Source: an uncultured bacterium
GTDB lineage: Bacteria > Pseudomonadota > Alphaproteobacteria > Sphingomonadales > Sphingomonadaceae
Direction: 5' to 3'
Assembly: GCA_942636505.2 (NCBI GenBank)
Contig: CALOGB020000156.1
Coordinates: 1-52,621 of the forward strand
DNA: 52,621 nt
Made by a program: the position numbers and the translations under genes. Under the pieces are notes generated by a model, which was not told the origin of the DNA, searched no databases, and saw only the letters and a list, made by a program, of their open reading frames with translations. Positions 25,861 through 35,198 of the stretch are shown here, piece after piece. How positions within the stretch are numbered: the stretch's first letter is position 1; every line of letters begins with the position of its first letter.

Positions 25861-27705
25861 ATGTCCGACCTGATCCTCGTCAACGCGAAGGTGACGACCC
25901 TCGACCGCGAGAACCCCGAGGCGCAGGCGATCGCGATCCGCGACGGCAAGTTCCTCGCGGTCGGCTCCGAGCAGGAGGTGCGCGCGGCGGCTCCAGACGC
26001 GACCGTGATCGACGCGGGTGGGCGACGCGTCATCCCCGGCCTGATCGACAGCCACATGCACATCATCCGCGGCGGGCTGAACTATAACCTCGAACTGCGC
26101 TGGGACGGCGTACCGACCCTTGCCGACGCGATGGCGATGCTCAAGCGGCAGGTCGACAACACCCCCGCCCCGCAATGGGTACGTGTCGTCGGCGGCTTCA
26201 CCGAGCACCAGTTCGCCGAGAAGCGCCTGCCGACGATCGCCGAACTGAACGCCGTCGCGCCCGATACGCCGGTGTTCATCCTCCACCTCTACGACCGCGC
26301 GCTCCTCAACGCCGCAGCCTTGCGCGTGGTCGGCTACGGCAAGGCCACGCCCAACCCGCCGGGCGGCGAGATCGTCCGCGATGCGGCGGGCAACCCGACC
26401 GGGCTGCTGCTCGCGCAGCCCAATGCGACGATCCTCTATTCGACGCTCGCCAAGGGACCGAAGCTCCCGCCGGAGTATCAGCTCAACTCCACCCGCCACT
26501 TCATGCGCGAGATGAACTCGCTCGGCGTCACCGGGGTCATCGATGCCGGGGGCGGCTTCCAGAACTATCCCGACGACTATGCGATCATCGAGAAGCTGCA
26601 CGCCGACGACCAGTTGACGCTGCGCATCAGCTACAACCTCTTCACGCAGAAGCCGAAGGAGGAACTCGCCGACTTCCAGGGCTGGGTGAAGCAGGTCACG
26701 CCGGGCCAAGGCGACGACACGTACCGGCACAACGGCGCCGGCGAAATGCTGGTCTATTCCGCCGCCGACTTCGAAGATTTCCGCGTCGAGCGCCCCGACA
26801 TGCCGCCGAGCATGGAGGGCGATCTCGAGCCTGTCATCCGGCTCCTGGCCGAACATAAATGGCCGTGGCGCCTGCACGCGACCTACGACCAGACGATCGG
26901 CCGCGCGCTAGACGTGTACGAGAAGGTAGCGAAGGACATTCCGTTCGACGGAATCAACTGGTTCTTCGACCATGCCGAGACGATTACCGACCGCAACATC
27001 GACCGGATCGCAGCACTCGGCGGTGGCATCGCGGTCCAGCACCGCATGGCGTATCAGGGCGAGTATTTCGTCGAACGCTACGGCGCCAAGGCCGCCGAAC
27101 GCACGCCGCCAATCGCGAAGATGCTCGCCGCCGGGATCCATGTCGGCGCCGGCACCGACGCGACGCGGGTGGCCAGCTACAACCCCTGGGTGTCGCTCAA
27201 CTGGCTGGTGACCGGCAGGACCGTCGGCGGGCTGGGCCTCTACCCCGGGGCCAACCGCGTCAGCCGCGAGAAGGCGCTGGCGATGTGGACGCACGAGAAC
27301 ACCTGGTTTTCGAACGAGGTCGGCAAGAAGGGCCGGATCAAGGTCGGGCAACTCGCCGACCTCGCCGTGCTGTCGGGCGATTACCTGACCGTTCCCGAGA
27401 CAGACGTCCCACACCTGCGGTCCGTCCTGACGCTGCTCGGCGGCAAGGTGGTGTTCGGCGAAGGCGACTACGCACCACTAGCGCCGACGCTGCCCAAACC
27501 GATGCCCGACTGGTCGCCGGTTGCAACCTTCGGCGGGTACCACCGCACGCCCGAAGCCTCGGCGAAACTTGCCGCCGCGTGTGGATGCGCGAGCGGCTGC
27601 TCGGTACACGGCCACGACCATGCCGCCGCGCTCGGCCGCGAGGTTCCGGTTGCCGACGTGCAGAGCTTCTGGGGTTCGTTCGGCTGCGGCTGCTGGGCGG
27701 TCTGA
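25861..27705 (+). CDS. Amidohydrolase (YtcJ-like) with a Cys-rich tail
   Basis: 614 residues, start supported by CGGAG. Metal-site motifs of the amidohydrolase superfamily are present: H65-x-H67 in IDSHMHI and D433 in GAGTDATR; VSREKALAMWTHENTW and VGQLADLAVLSGD are typical of the YtcJ/imidazolonepropionase-like group. These enzymes hydrolyse C-N bonds in small molecules. The last 45 residues are unusual: ACGCASGCSVHGHDH and GCGCWAV give five cysteines and three histidines, which could bind a metal. The gene sits between XapX and a VOC protein. Confidence 0.88.
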   Translation: MSDLILVNAKVTTLDRENPEAQAIAIRDGKFLAVGSEQEVRAAAPDATVIDAGGRRVIPGLIDSHMHIIRGGLNYNLELRWDGVPTLADAMAMLKRQVDNTPAPQWVRVVGGFTEHQFAEKRLPTIAELNAVAPDTPVFILHLYDRALLNAAALRVVGYGKATPNPPGGEIVRDAAGNPTGLLLAQPNATILYSTLAKGPKLPPEYQLNSTRHFMREMNSLGVTGVIDAGGGFQNYPDDYAIIEKLHADDQLTLRISYNLFTQKPKEELADFQGWVKQVTPGQGDDTYRHNGAGEMLVYSAADFEDFRVERPDMPPSMEGDLEPVIRLLAEHKWPWRLHATYDQTIGRALDVYEKVAKDIPFDGINWFFDHAETITDRNIDRIAALGGGIAVQHRMAYQGEYFVERYGAKAAERTPPIAKMLAAGIHVGAGTDATRVASYNPWVSLNWLVTGRTVGGLGLYPGANRVSREKALAMWTHENTWFSNEVGKKGRIKVGQLADLAVLSGDYLTVPETDVPHLRSVLTLLGGKVVFGEGDYAPLAPTLPKPMPDWSPVATFGGYHRTPEASAKLAAACGCASGCSVHGHDHAAALGREVPVADVQSFWGSFGCGCWAV

Positions 27706-27706
27706 C

Positions 27707-28624
27707 ATGATGGGGAAACTGAGAATGAACCGTGCAAACCTGCTTCTCGCCGTAGCCCTGCTCGGCCTGTCGCCCTCCGCGCCCGGCTTTGCCCGCGACG
27801 CTCCGGCCACCGCCGACTATGCGGTGGGCCCGCAATACGACACGACCCACGTCTACGTTGCGCCGGAGGACTTCGACCGCTTCGTCGCCAGCCTGACCGC
27901 GACGTTCGGCGGCACGAGCACGAAGAAAGGCGCGTTCCAGGTCACGCCGACGACCAGCAAGACCTTCTCGCAACTCGTGCTCACCCCCGCCGGATCAATC
28001 TCGGTATTTGGCTTCACCACGCCGATCCCGTTCCCGTTCGGCAGCGAGCGCAACGGCTATCTCGTCACCGACATCGACGCGGCCGTCGCGTCGGCGGTCA
28101 GCCACGGCGCGACCCGCACCATAACGACCTTCCCAGATCCGATCGGCCGCGATGCGGTTGTCCAGTGGCCGGGCGGAGTCGGCATGCAGATCTACTGGCA
28201 CACCGCCAAGCCGAACTACCCTGCGCTGGCGACCATCCCCGAGAACCGTGTCTACCTCACGCCCGACGCCGCTAACGCCTTCGTGAAGAGCTGGACCGGC
28301 TTCGCGCACGGCAAGATCGTGTCCGATGACACGGCGGCGGACGGCAACGACATCGGCAGGCCCGGCACACGCTATCGCCGTATCCGCGTCGCATCCAGCT
28401 ACGGCAAGATGACCGTGATGGTGTCCGACAACCAGCTCCCATGGCCCTATGGCCGCGACGTGACCGGCTATGAGGTGGGCAGCCTTCAAGCCACGCTGGC
28501 CAAGGCGAAAGCGGTCGGCGTCGAAACGCTGGTCGAGCCGCATGCCGAAAGCGACCGGCAGTCGGCGATCGTTCGCTTCCCCGGCGGCTATATCGCCGAG
28601 ATCCATTCACCGATCGCACGATGA
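27707..28624 (+). CDS. Secreted VOC/glyoxalase-fold protein
   Basis: 305 residues from ATG 27707; ATG 27725 is equally plausible. The N-terminus (to GFARDA) looks like a signal peptide, so it is probably periplasmic. Two related halves (THVYVAPEDFDRFVASLTATFGG..., then NRVYLTPDAANAFVKSWTGF...) and two matching endings (GGVGMQIYW, GGYIAEIHS) indicate two VOC modules as in glyoxalase-type dioxygenases or binding proteins. It follows the amidohydrolase by one base, so it is in the same operon. Confidence 0.75.
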   Translation: MMGKLRMNRANLLLAVALLGLSPSAPGFARDAPATADYAVGPQYDTTHVYVAPEDFDRFVASLTATFGGTSTKKGAFQVTPTTSKTFSQLVLTPAGSISVFGFTTPIPFPFGSERNGYLVTDIDAAVASAVSHGATRTITTFPDPIGRDAVVQWPGGVGMQIYWHTAKPNYPALATIPENRVYLTPDAANAFVKSWTGFAHGKIVSDDTAADGNDIGRPGTRYRRIRVASSYGKMTVMVSDNQLPWPYGRDVTGYEVGSLQATLAKAKAVGVETLVEPHAESDRQSAIVRFPGGYIAEIHSPIAR

Positions 28625-29049
28625 CCGCGGCGCGCATGCCGCGTTTCGTCGGAGCCATTCTCGACTGGCGCTGGACCGGCTTCCTCGCCCGCCTCGCCCT
28701 CGTTGGCGCCTATCTCCTCGGCGGGATCGTCAAGGCGAGCGATTGGACCGCCGCGGTCGCCGAGCAGACGCATTTCGGCATGTCCCCGCCCGCCCTGTGG
28801 GCGGCGCTGACGATCGTGGTCGAGATCGTCGGCCCGCTGCTGATCCTGTCCGGTCGGCTCGTCTGGCTCGGCGCCGGCATGCTCGGCATCTTCACGCTGT
28901 TCGCCGCCATCACGGCCAACGCGTTCTGGGCGATGCCCGCCGGTCAGGAGCGTTTCATGGCCGCCAACGCTTTCTTCGAGCATCTCGGCCTCATCGGCGG
29001 GTTCGTCCTCGCGGCCGTGGTCGCGGAGATCGAAGCAAGACGTGCGTAG
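28621..29049 (+). CDS. DoxX-family membrane protein
   Basis: 142 residues starting in an ATGA overlap with the VOC gene. Four hydrophobic helices and the motif FLARLALVGAYLLGGIVKASDW near the N-terminus (shortened here: RLALVGAYLLGGIVK) match DoxX. Family members are membrane subunits of oxidoreductase systems of varied function. Its end overlaps the porin gene by eight bases. Confidence 0.8.
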   Translation: MTAARMPRFVGAILDWRWTGFLARLALVGAYLLGGIVKASDWTAAVAEQTHFGMSPPALWAALTIVVEIVGPLLILSGRLVWLGAGMLGIFTLFAAITANAFWAMPAGQERFMAANAFFEHLGLIGGFVLAAVVAEIEARRA

Positions 29050-30388
29050 GGTCTTGCTGCTGGGCTTGGCGTCGGCCGCCCCCGCGGCAGCGCAGACCGA
29101 GGCGTGGCAGCCGCCGACCTTGACCGTCACGCGCTACGACGAGGATTGGACGACGCTCGGAGATCCAGCCGAACGGAAGGACCATTGGACGGGCCCGTTC
29201 AAATACATTCCGATTACGACGGACGCCTATCTCACCACCGGAGTCGAGCTCCGCCTGCGCAACGAGAAGTACCACGATAACTTGTGGGGCGATGCGGATG
29301 CGCCCGACGACGGATACCTCTGGGCGCGCGTCGTGCCCTACGCTGACCTGCATGTCGGAAAAGCACGCGCGTTCGTCCAGCCGATCATCGCCTATGCGGC
29401 AGGCGTCGCGCCCTCCGCTGGCCCCGTCGATCAGACGCGTGCGGACCTGCTCCAGGGCTTTGCGGATATCGACATTGGCCCGGGGACGGTGCGCGTTGGC
29501 CGGCAGATGCTCTCGCTCGGCACCGAGCGCCTCGTCGGCACCCGCTACGGCCCCAACGTCCCGCTGGCTTTCGACGGTGCGCGCGGCATCGTCCGGATCG
29601 GGCCGGCAACCGTCAGCTTGCTGGCGGTGCGTCCGGTACAGCCGGGTCCAAAGTCGTTCGACGACACGCGCTCCCGCAGCAAGTCGCTCTGGGGCGCGTA
29701 CGCCACGTTTCCCGGTCTCGACATCTATTATCTCGGTTACCGCAATGCCCGCGCCGCGTTCGGCGGACGCAACGGGCGCGAACTGCGTCACAGCATCGGC
29801 GCGCGATCGTTCGGAACCGCCGGCGACTGGCACTGGAACGTCGAGGGCGTCGCGCAGTTCGGGCGCTTCGCCGGCAGTCGGATCGGCGCATGGACGCTCG
29901 GCACCGAAGTCGGACGGACCTTCTCCAACGCCCCATTTGTGCCGGATGCCGTCATGCGGTTCAACATCGTCAGCGGTGACCGCCGCCGCGGTGACCACAC
30001 GCTCGGCACGTTCAATGCCCTGTTTCCAAAAGGCAAATATTTCGGCGAACTGTCGCCGGTGGGCCCGTCGAACATCGTGAGCGTGAACCCGCGTGTGGCG
30101 ATGACCGTAACGCCGGGCGTTTCCGCCAGCATCAGCGGCATGGTCTACTGGCGATACGCGCGTGCCGACGGCGTCTACGACGTTCCCGGCAATCTCCTGC
30201 GCGCGCCGGGCACCTCCACGGCACGCTTCATTGGCAAGGAGATCGAGGCGACGCTGGCCTGGCAGGCGACGCCAGAACTCGAACTCTCGACATCGGTGTC
30301 CGCCTTCGACGCCGGGCGCTTCCTCGACGACACGGGCTCTGGCCGCACGATCGGCATGCTCGGTCTCGAGAGCAATTTCCGGTTCTGA
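29042..30388 (+). CDS. Alginate-export-type outer membrane porin
   Basis: 448 residues starting with GTG inside the DoxX gene. A short signal peptide (to PAAAQ) precedes a long beta-strand-rich sequence ending in LGLESNFRF, an outer-membrane terminal Phe signature. Features such as GVELRLRNEKY, ADIDIGPGTVRVGRQMLSLG and RYGPNVPLAFDGARG match the alginate_exp family (PF13372), beta-barrel channels used for export or uptake of various organic anions. Its position suggests uptake of the substrate of this cluster. Confidence 0.85.
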   Translation: MRRVLLLGLASAAPAAAQTEAWQPPTLTVTRYDEDWTTLGDPAERKDHWTGPFKYIPITTDAYLTTGVELRLRNEKYHDNLWGDADAPDDGYLWARVVPYADLHVGKARAFVQPIIAYAAGVAPSAGPVDQTRADLLQGFADIDIGPGTVRVGRQMLSLGTERLVGTRYGPNVPLAFDGARGIVRIGPATVSLLAVRPVQPGPKSFDDTRSRSKSLWGAYATFPGLDIYYLGYRNARAAFGGRNGRELRHSIGARSFGTAGDWHWNVEGVAQFGRFAGSRIGAWTLGTEVGRTFSNAPFVPDAVMRFNIVSGDRRRGDHTLGTFNALFPKGKYFGELSPVGPSNIVSVNPRVAMTVTPGVSASISGMVYWRYARADGVYDVPGNLLRAPGTSTARFIGKEIEATLAWQATPELELSTSVSAFDAGRFLDDTGSGRTIGMLGLESNFRF

Positions 30389-30433
30389 CCACACCGCCTC
30401 TTCCTCGCACGAACACTGATCCTGGAGATCGAC

Positions 30434-31129
30434 ATGGCCATCACCGCTACACCCACCGACCCCCGCGTACCGCTGTTACTCCTGCTTTCCGTCACGACGG
30501 GCCTCGTCGACGCGGCCAGCGTGCTCGGTCTCGGCAAGGTCTTCACAGCCAACATGACCGGGAACATCGTGTTCCTGGGCTTCGCGGCATCGGGCGCGCC
30601 GGGGTTCAAGATACTCCCCTTCGTAGCAGCGCTGGCGAGCTTCATGATCGGCGCGCTCGTCGGGGGACGGACCGGCAAGGTCCATGCAGGAGGATCGGAA
30701 CGACGCTGGCTCCTGACATCGGCCGTCGTGGAAACGGCGCTGCTCTGGGCCGCCGCGATATCGGCGTTGGGGTTCGACGTGGCCACCCAATCGCCTGAGG
30801 CGCGGCTCTACCTGATCATCGGCCTCACAGGCATCGCGATGGGCTATCGCAACGCCACGATCCGGCAACTCAAGGTGGCGGATCTTACGACGACGGTGCT
30901 CACCTTGACGCTGACGGGGCTCAGCGCAGACTCACGCGCCGCCGGTGGAACGGGCACGAACTCGAGGCGACGCGTGGGCGCCGTCATCGCGATCTTTGCC
31001 GGCGCGGCACTGGGCGCGGGACTGCTAGTGCATGTCGGCCTCTACGCGCCACTCGCCCTCGCCGGGGCCGTTGTGTTGTTCGGAACGCTGGCCTTCGCCT
31101 ATCGTCTGGAAGCAGTATCTTCGACCTGA
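30434..31129 (+). CDS. YoaK/DUF1275 membrane protein
   Basis: 231 residues, start supported by GGAG. Six hydrophobic segments and the family signature (VTTGLVDAASVLGLGKVFTA, then NMTGNIVFLG; later GMGYRN-like AMGYRNATIRQL) identify the YoaK/DUF1275 family, inner membrane proteins of unknown function. It lies 45 bp behind the porin gene and may end that transcription unit. Confidence 0.85.
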   Translation: MAITATPTDPRVPLLLLLSVTTGLVDAASVLGLGKVFTANMTGNIVFLGFAASGAPGFKILPFVAALASFMIGALVGGRTGKVHAGGSERRWLLTSAVVETALLWAAAISALGFDVATQSPEARLYLIIGLTGIAMGYRNATIRQLKVADLTTTVLTLTLTGLSADSRAAGGTGTNSRRRVGAVIAIFAGAALGAGLLVHVGLYAPLALAGAVVLFGTLAFAYRLEAVSST

Positions 31130-31207
31130 TGAAGTTATGTCGAAGCAGCATTTTGCAAATGGTGTGAACCGCTTAAAGCATGATGACATCACGATGATCC
31201 GTTCGCG

Positions 31208-31290
31208 CCTATGCTGTCGAAGCGCTGCCCTTCTCTTCGCCGCAGCAGCATAGGAAAACGGTACTTCGACTGGCTCAGCACGAACCGAGC
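31208..31290. repeat. REP-like intergenic repeat
   Basis: A stem CCTATGCTG/CAGCATAGG (31208-31216 with 31246-31254) is followed by AAAACGGTACTTCGACTGG and CTCAGCACGAACC. Sequences like CTTCGACAGGCTCAGCACGAACGG are common intergenic repeats in sphingomonads as I recall; I could not count copies. The stem could also end transcription of the YoaK gene. Confidence 0.4.
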
Positions 31291-31321
31291 TAGGCGCGGG
31301 TCAATTCAACGCCATCTTGCT

Positions 31322-32749
31322 CTACGGCTGGCGCTCGTACCGTCCCTTGGCGCCCTCGATAACCAGCGCGGTGCCCGCGATGCGCAGGCGCAACGTGTCG
31401 AACGGCCGCGCCATCAGTTGCTGCCGATCGAAGCCGATCCGGACGATCCCGTGTTGCACCGGTGCGAAGGTGATCGTCATGTCACCCGCGATCGGCTCCT
31501 CGGTGTGAACGGTAACGCTGACGGCCTTCGTCGTTGCGCCGCGCGGGGCGAACGCGAAGCCGCTCCTGCCGGTGACCAGCTTCTCCTTAGTGCCATTCGC
31601 AAAGTGCAGCGTGACGGGGAGGTTGCGCGCCGGCTGGTCCGACGCGGGATCGAAAATCCTGATCGCCACGCCGGGGGAGGGTCGCGCGGTACCGCTTTCG
31701 GTCGCGTTGGCTGGCGGCATGGTGCACGCCGCGGGCAGCGTCGGATCGGCTAGCGTGGGTTCCGGCAAGCCCGCCGCACGTGCGGCCTCGATCGCCAGCG
31801 CGCGCGCATCCTGCCAGTCGGACAATGCCTGTCGCACCTGCGAGGCAGCTGGCTTTGCGCTGGTCGGTGGCGCATCTGACATCAGTCGAGCAGCCAGGAG
31901 CTCCGCATTCGCCCTGGCAGCGTTCGCGGCGCGCAATGCCGTGGCGGCGCGCTGCCGAAGGATCGTCGCGGACGGCGCGGGGGCATTGTCGGCGGTCGTC
32001 AACGGCGTCGCGGAGACAGATGGTTCGGGGAAGATCGGGCAGCGGGTGCGGATCGTGGCCTCGATCTCGCTGCGCTGATGCCGCCGACGTTCGTCTTCGG
32101 TCTCCTCATCCCACGGCACGGTGGACAAATAGGAGAAGAGCGGCTTCTGCGCGCTTGGTGCGGACGCCACGAGCACGACCTCGTCGCGCTCGACGTGCCA
32201 CATGCCCTGCGCCTCCTGGTCCAGCGCACCGTAACTCAACGCCCAGTCGAACTGGCCGTCTGGCCGCAGCAACAGCTCGGATCCGGTCTCCATCACACCC
32301 ATGAGGTAATAATGGCCAACGAGCGCGGCAGGTGTAGCGTGGCCGCCGCCGCCGGCACGCGCGCCGGCAGGCGTGCCCTGCGTCGAGGTGGCGTCGGCAG
32401 GGGCGAGCGCATCCAGTGCGTCGCTCAGGTGACACGACTTGCCCGGTTGATAGTCGAGAAACTCGGCAACCGTCAGGACGTTGCGATCACCCTCCTCGCT
32501 ATAGCTGCCCATCACGTCGGCAGACGCGCGCCGGCCATCCTTGCGATAGCGGGCGACCGCCTGAGCTCCCGGCACATCGCGCAGCAGGTAGCGCGACGCC
32601 GCCAGATCGCACCGCGTGAGGATGACCTCGCCTCGCTCGATCGACAGCGTACCGATGAAGCTGTCCATGCCGGAGGGTTGCGCAACCGCCGGCAGCGGCG
32701 CGATCAGTGCCAGCGAGACGATGATCGCGCGGTCCCAATTCCGTCTCAC
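31322..32749 (-). CDS. Secreted hypothetical protein
   Basis: 475 residues with a signal peptide (to AVAQ). Residues about 120-215 include VGHYYLMGVMETGSELLL...GQFDWALSYGALD, a lipocalin-like strand pattern of the kind seen in proteins that vary with expression; residues 245-330 are Ala-rich helix and the last 120 residues look like a beta domain. It starts in an ATGA overlap with the gene at 32746-33357 and ends the M48 protease operon. No named family. Confidence 0.65.
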   Translation of the reverse strand: MRRNWDRAIIVSLALIAPLPAVAQPSGMDSFIGTLSIERGEVILTRCDLAASRYLLRDVPGAQAVARYRKDGRRASADVMGSYSEEGDRNVLTVAEFLDYQPGKSCHLSDALDALAPADATSTQGTPAGARAGGGGHATPAALVGHYYLMGVMETGSELLLRPDGQFDWALSYGALDQEAQGMWHVERDEVVLVASAPSAQKPLFSYLSTVPWDEETEDERRRHQRSEIEATIRTRCPIFPEPSVSATPLTTADNAPAPSATILRQRAATALRAANAARANAELLAARLMSDAPPTSAKPAASQVRQALSDWQDARALAIEAARAAGLPEPTLADPTLPAACTMPPANATESGTARPSPGVAIRIFDPASDQPARNLPVTLHFANGTKEKLVTGRSGFAFAPRGATTKAVSVTVHTEEPIAGDMTITFAPVQHGIVRIGFDRQQLMARPFDTLRLRIAGTALVIEGAKGRYERQP

Positions 32750-33357
32750 AGCGATGTCCCATCCTTGTCCAGCATATCGAACCGATATGCGCAGCCATAG
32801 AGTGTCTTGCCGGGGTGCGTGGTGACGTTGGAGATCGTTCGGGCGACCACCATGTGGCTGCCATAGCCGTCCTTGCCCGCGGGTTCGGTGACGTCGGTCA
32901 TGATCCGCTCGCCCAGGAACTTGCGAAACGGGAACTCGGCTTCCGCCTGGGCGCGGGTCACCTTACTCGAGGCCACCATCGCGTCGATCATCGGCTGGGC
33001 CGACATGCTGTTGTCGATCTTCTCGGCGCGCGCCACGATGGCGGGGTCCGCGACGTCGAGCACCGCGAGGATGGCGTCGCCGGTAAAGGCGATCCGGCGC
33101 GTGCTGTATGACCCAGCGACCGCAATCGGCTTCGGCAGGTCATATTCGGCCATGAACGAATTGGGCGAGGCGATCTTCTTCCATCCCCGCGTCCGCGCGA
33201 GCTGCTCCTCGCCATCGACCGCCATGGCGAAGCGCATGTAACCGGGAACGTCCAGGCGGCAGCTAATGGCATCGATCTCGGAGACATCAGCAGGGTCGGT
33301 CTCCGCGGCGGTCTGCTGGAGCACCGCGGCGAGCATCAGGGCGTAGAGAATGAACAT
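32746..33357 (-). CDS. Secreted hypothetical protein
   Basis: 203 residues with a short N-terminal hydrophobic signal (MFILYALMLAAVLQQ). Two cysteines (about residue 33 and near the C-terminus in YGCAYRF) may pair after export. It lies 80 bp behind the M48 protease gene and overlaps the next gene by ATGA, so all three probably form one operon. Family not recognised. Confidence 0.6.
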   Translation of the reverse strand: MFILYALMLAAVLQQTAAETDPADVSEIDAISCRLDVPGYMRFAMAVDGEEQLARTRGWKKIASPNSFMAEYDLPKPIAVAGSYSTRRIAFTGDAILAVLDVADPAIVARAEKIDNSMSAQPMIDAMVASSKVTRAQAEAEFPFRKFLGERIMTDVTEPAGKDGYGSHMVVARTISNVTTHPGKTLYGCAYRFDMLDKDGTSL

Positions 33358-33437
33358 CGGCGGACGTTAGGGTTGCAGCCAGAATTTGCCAGCGACATCG
33401 CCACAGCAGGGCCGGTCGGCTTCCTACGGCAGCGATA

Positions 33438-34439
33438 CTATGCCGCGACCACCAGCTTGACGAGCGTCCCAGGCTTCAGTGGCTCGTCAGCCGGAAGGCC
33501 ATTGATGACAATAAAGCGTTCACGCTTGCTGTCGGCTACTGCCATGCGCTGGCTCAACGTATCGATCGTGTCCCTTGCGCCAACAGTGACGATCCGGATG
33601 ACCTTGCGACCCTCCTTGCCATCGGCATAAGGCAGGCCATCGAGCATGCGGAGGAACGCCGTATCCTGGGTGGTTGCAAGCTCCGGCTTGCCGGTGGCCT
33701 TCGCCAGTGCCTCTGCGCGCTGCACACGATCGGCGCCATTTGGATGCGTCGATGCCCATGTCGGCGCAGACCGTGCGGTGCCGCTGGCCTGCGCCGTCAG
33801 CCCGGTCGATTCATCGAGCGCCGCCAGGACGTCGGCCGAAGCATAGGGCGAATAGCCCGCAGCGGTGATGTAGCGGACGCCGAGGGCATCGGCCTGATAT
33901 TCCTGATCGCGTCCGTATTTCAGCGTGTACAGCTGCGCGCCCGTGCCAGCGAGGCGGGTCGCAAGATCGCTTTTCGTAGCCAGGCTGACGCCACGGGCGA
34001 GCAGGCCACCGATCGTCGCACGCGTGTTGCGCGAGGCGGCGTGGCGGGCGGCGACATGGCCTACCTCATGTCCCATCACGGAGGCGAGTTCCGCCTCCGA
34101 GGTCATCAGTGCAAGCAGCTGACGAGTGACGTAGATGTACCCGCCCGGGATGGCGAAGGCGTTCTCGACCGGGGAGTCCAGCAGGGTGACGGTGAAGTCG
34201 CTGCCCGCATTCGACAGGCCGGACTGGACCGCGACACGCTCGCCAACGCGTTCGACGAATGTCGCCTGCGGCCCCTTATACGCACCGCCGAACTGAGCGA
34301 GCAGTTGCGGATGAGCCTGAGTGCCCTGCGCCTTGTCAGTGGCCGAGATCGAGCGGGCCGTGTTCTGGGCGGTGAGAGGGGCAACGGGTGCGAGCACGAA
34401 TGCGCCGGCTAGCAGTACGGCAATGTGACGGCGGATCAT
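33438..34439 (-). CDS. M48-family zinc metalloprotease with LysM-like tail
   Basis: 333 residues from ATG 34439, with GGGAGAG upstream; the frame extends 43 codons farther without family match. Signal peptide to LTAQ, then an M48 domain with the zinc motif GHEVGHVAARH (HExxH) and helical surroundings. The final 55 residues (IRIVTVGARDTIDTLSQRM ... VINGLPADEPLKPGTLVKL) look like a LysM-related module, as in BepA-like and related periplasmic M48 proteases that handle outer-membrane proteins. First gene of the operon that includes the two secreted proteins at 31.3-33.4 kb. Confidence 0.87.
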   Translation of the reverse strand: MIRRHIAVLLAGAFVLAPVAPLTAQNTARSISATDKAQGTQAHPQLLAQFGGAYKGPQATFVERVGERVAVQSGLSNAGSDFTVTLLDSPVENAFAIPGGYIYVTRQLLALMTSEAELASVMGHEVGHVAARHAASRNTRATIGGLLARGVSLATKSDLATRLAGTGAQLYTLKYGRDQEYQADALGVRYITAAGYSPYASADVLAALDESTGLTAQASGTARSAPTWASTHPNGADRVQRAEALAKATGKPELATTQDTAFLRMLDGLPYADGKEGRKVIRIVTVGARDTIDTLSQRMAVADSKRERFIVINGLPADEPLKPGTLVKLVVAA

Positions 34440-34688
34440 GAAGCTCTCCCGGTGACGACGGTATAAAGCGACCGTTACTCCGTTGTTCCGGATAAGCATC
34501 GATCCCGCTCTGCGCCGAACACGCTCAGCCCCATTCCTGTCGATTAACGAAACTAGTGGTGGCGCCACTCTCTGTCGTGGCTGTTAGCTGCCGTTGAAAT
34601 ATCCTTACGCCACAATTATTTAGATACGCGGCGACAACGTTCCCACCCCAATACGGGGGTAGAAGTCCGGGACGGCCCGGCAGCTCCG

Positions 34689-35021
34689 ATGGAGACTGCT
34701 GTGGCGTGGATTGCACTCGTTTTTGCTGGTTTGTTCGAGATTGTCTGGGCTTCGGCCATGAAGCAATCTCATGGGTTCACACGGCTCTGGCCAAGCATCA
34801 TTACTGGGGTGGGCATGTTGGTCAGCTTTGGCCTTCTTGCGTCAGTGATGCGGGTTCTTCCGCTGGGAACAGCTTATACAATTTGGACCGGCATCGGCGC
34901 GGTTGGCGCGTTCGTGGTCGGCATCATGGTCTTTGGCGAGGCTATGACCGCGATGCGCCTTCTAGCCGCCGGGCTCATTGTCAGCGGCCTCGTCTTAATG
35001 AAGTTGTCCACGACTGGGTGA
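34689..35021 (+). CDS. sugE: SugE/Gdx-type small multidrug resistance transporter
   Basis: 110 residues with four membrane helices. The conserved Glu in FAGLFEIVWASAMK and the motif LPLGTAYTIWTGIGAVGA are typical of the SugE/Gdx branch of the SMR family, whose characterised members exchange protons for guanidinium or export some quaternary ammonium compounds as dimers. The 249-bp upstream region was inspected for a guanidine riboswitch but none of the classes I know is recognisable. No partner gene is adjacent. Confidence 0.9.
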   Translation: METAVAWIALVFAGLFEIVWASAMKQSHGFTRLWPSIITGVGMLVSFGLLASVMRVLPLGTAYTIWTGIGAVGAFVVGIMVFGEAMTAMRLLAAGLIVSGLVLMKLSTTG

Positions 35022-35060
35022 TCTTGAACGTCCGCAAGGAGCGCTAGCGCCTGGCCCGAT

Positions 35061-35125
35061 GTTCCTAAAAAGGAACGGCAGTCGAGACGGCATCGGCGTT
35101 CTCGGAATCGATCGTTATCAAGAAT
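35061..35125 (-). repeat. TIDSEN-type repeat, copy A
   Basis: On the minus strand this reads ACGATCGATTCCGAGAACGC and continues to GCCGTTCC; one frame translates to TIDSENA followed by a stop after ten codons. It matches the plus-strand copies near 35909 and 40163. GTTCCT-AAAA-AGGAAC (35061-35076) is a perfect hairpin at its end. Confidence 0.45.
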
Positions 35126-35198
35126 GGTCGGGAGGGGTACGATCGGTTTGGACGATGCATAAGTCTTCCAGGCGACAGTATAAGGCTTACACGCCTTG

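Noticed and set aside
34440..34688. Guanidine riboswitch upstream of the SugE/Gdx-type gene
   Set aside because: I looked for the conserved pieces of the guanidine-I, -II and -III classes and found no convincing match, only a short CCGGGACGGCCCGG-like stem.
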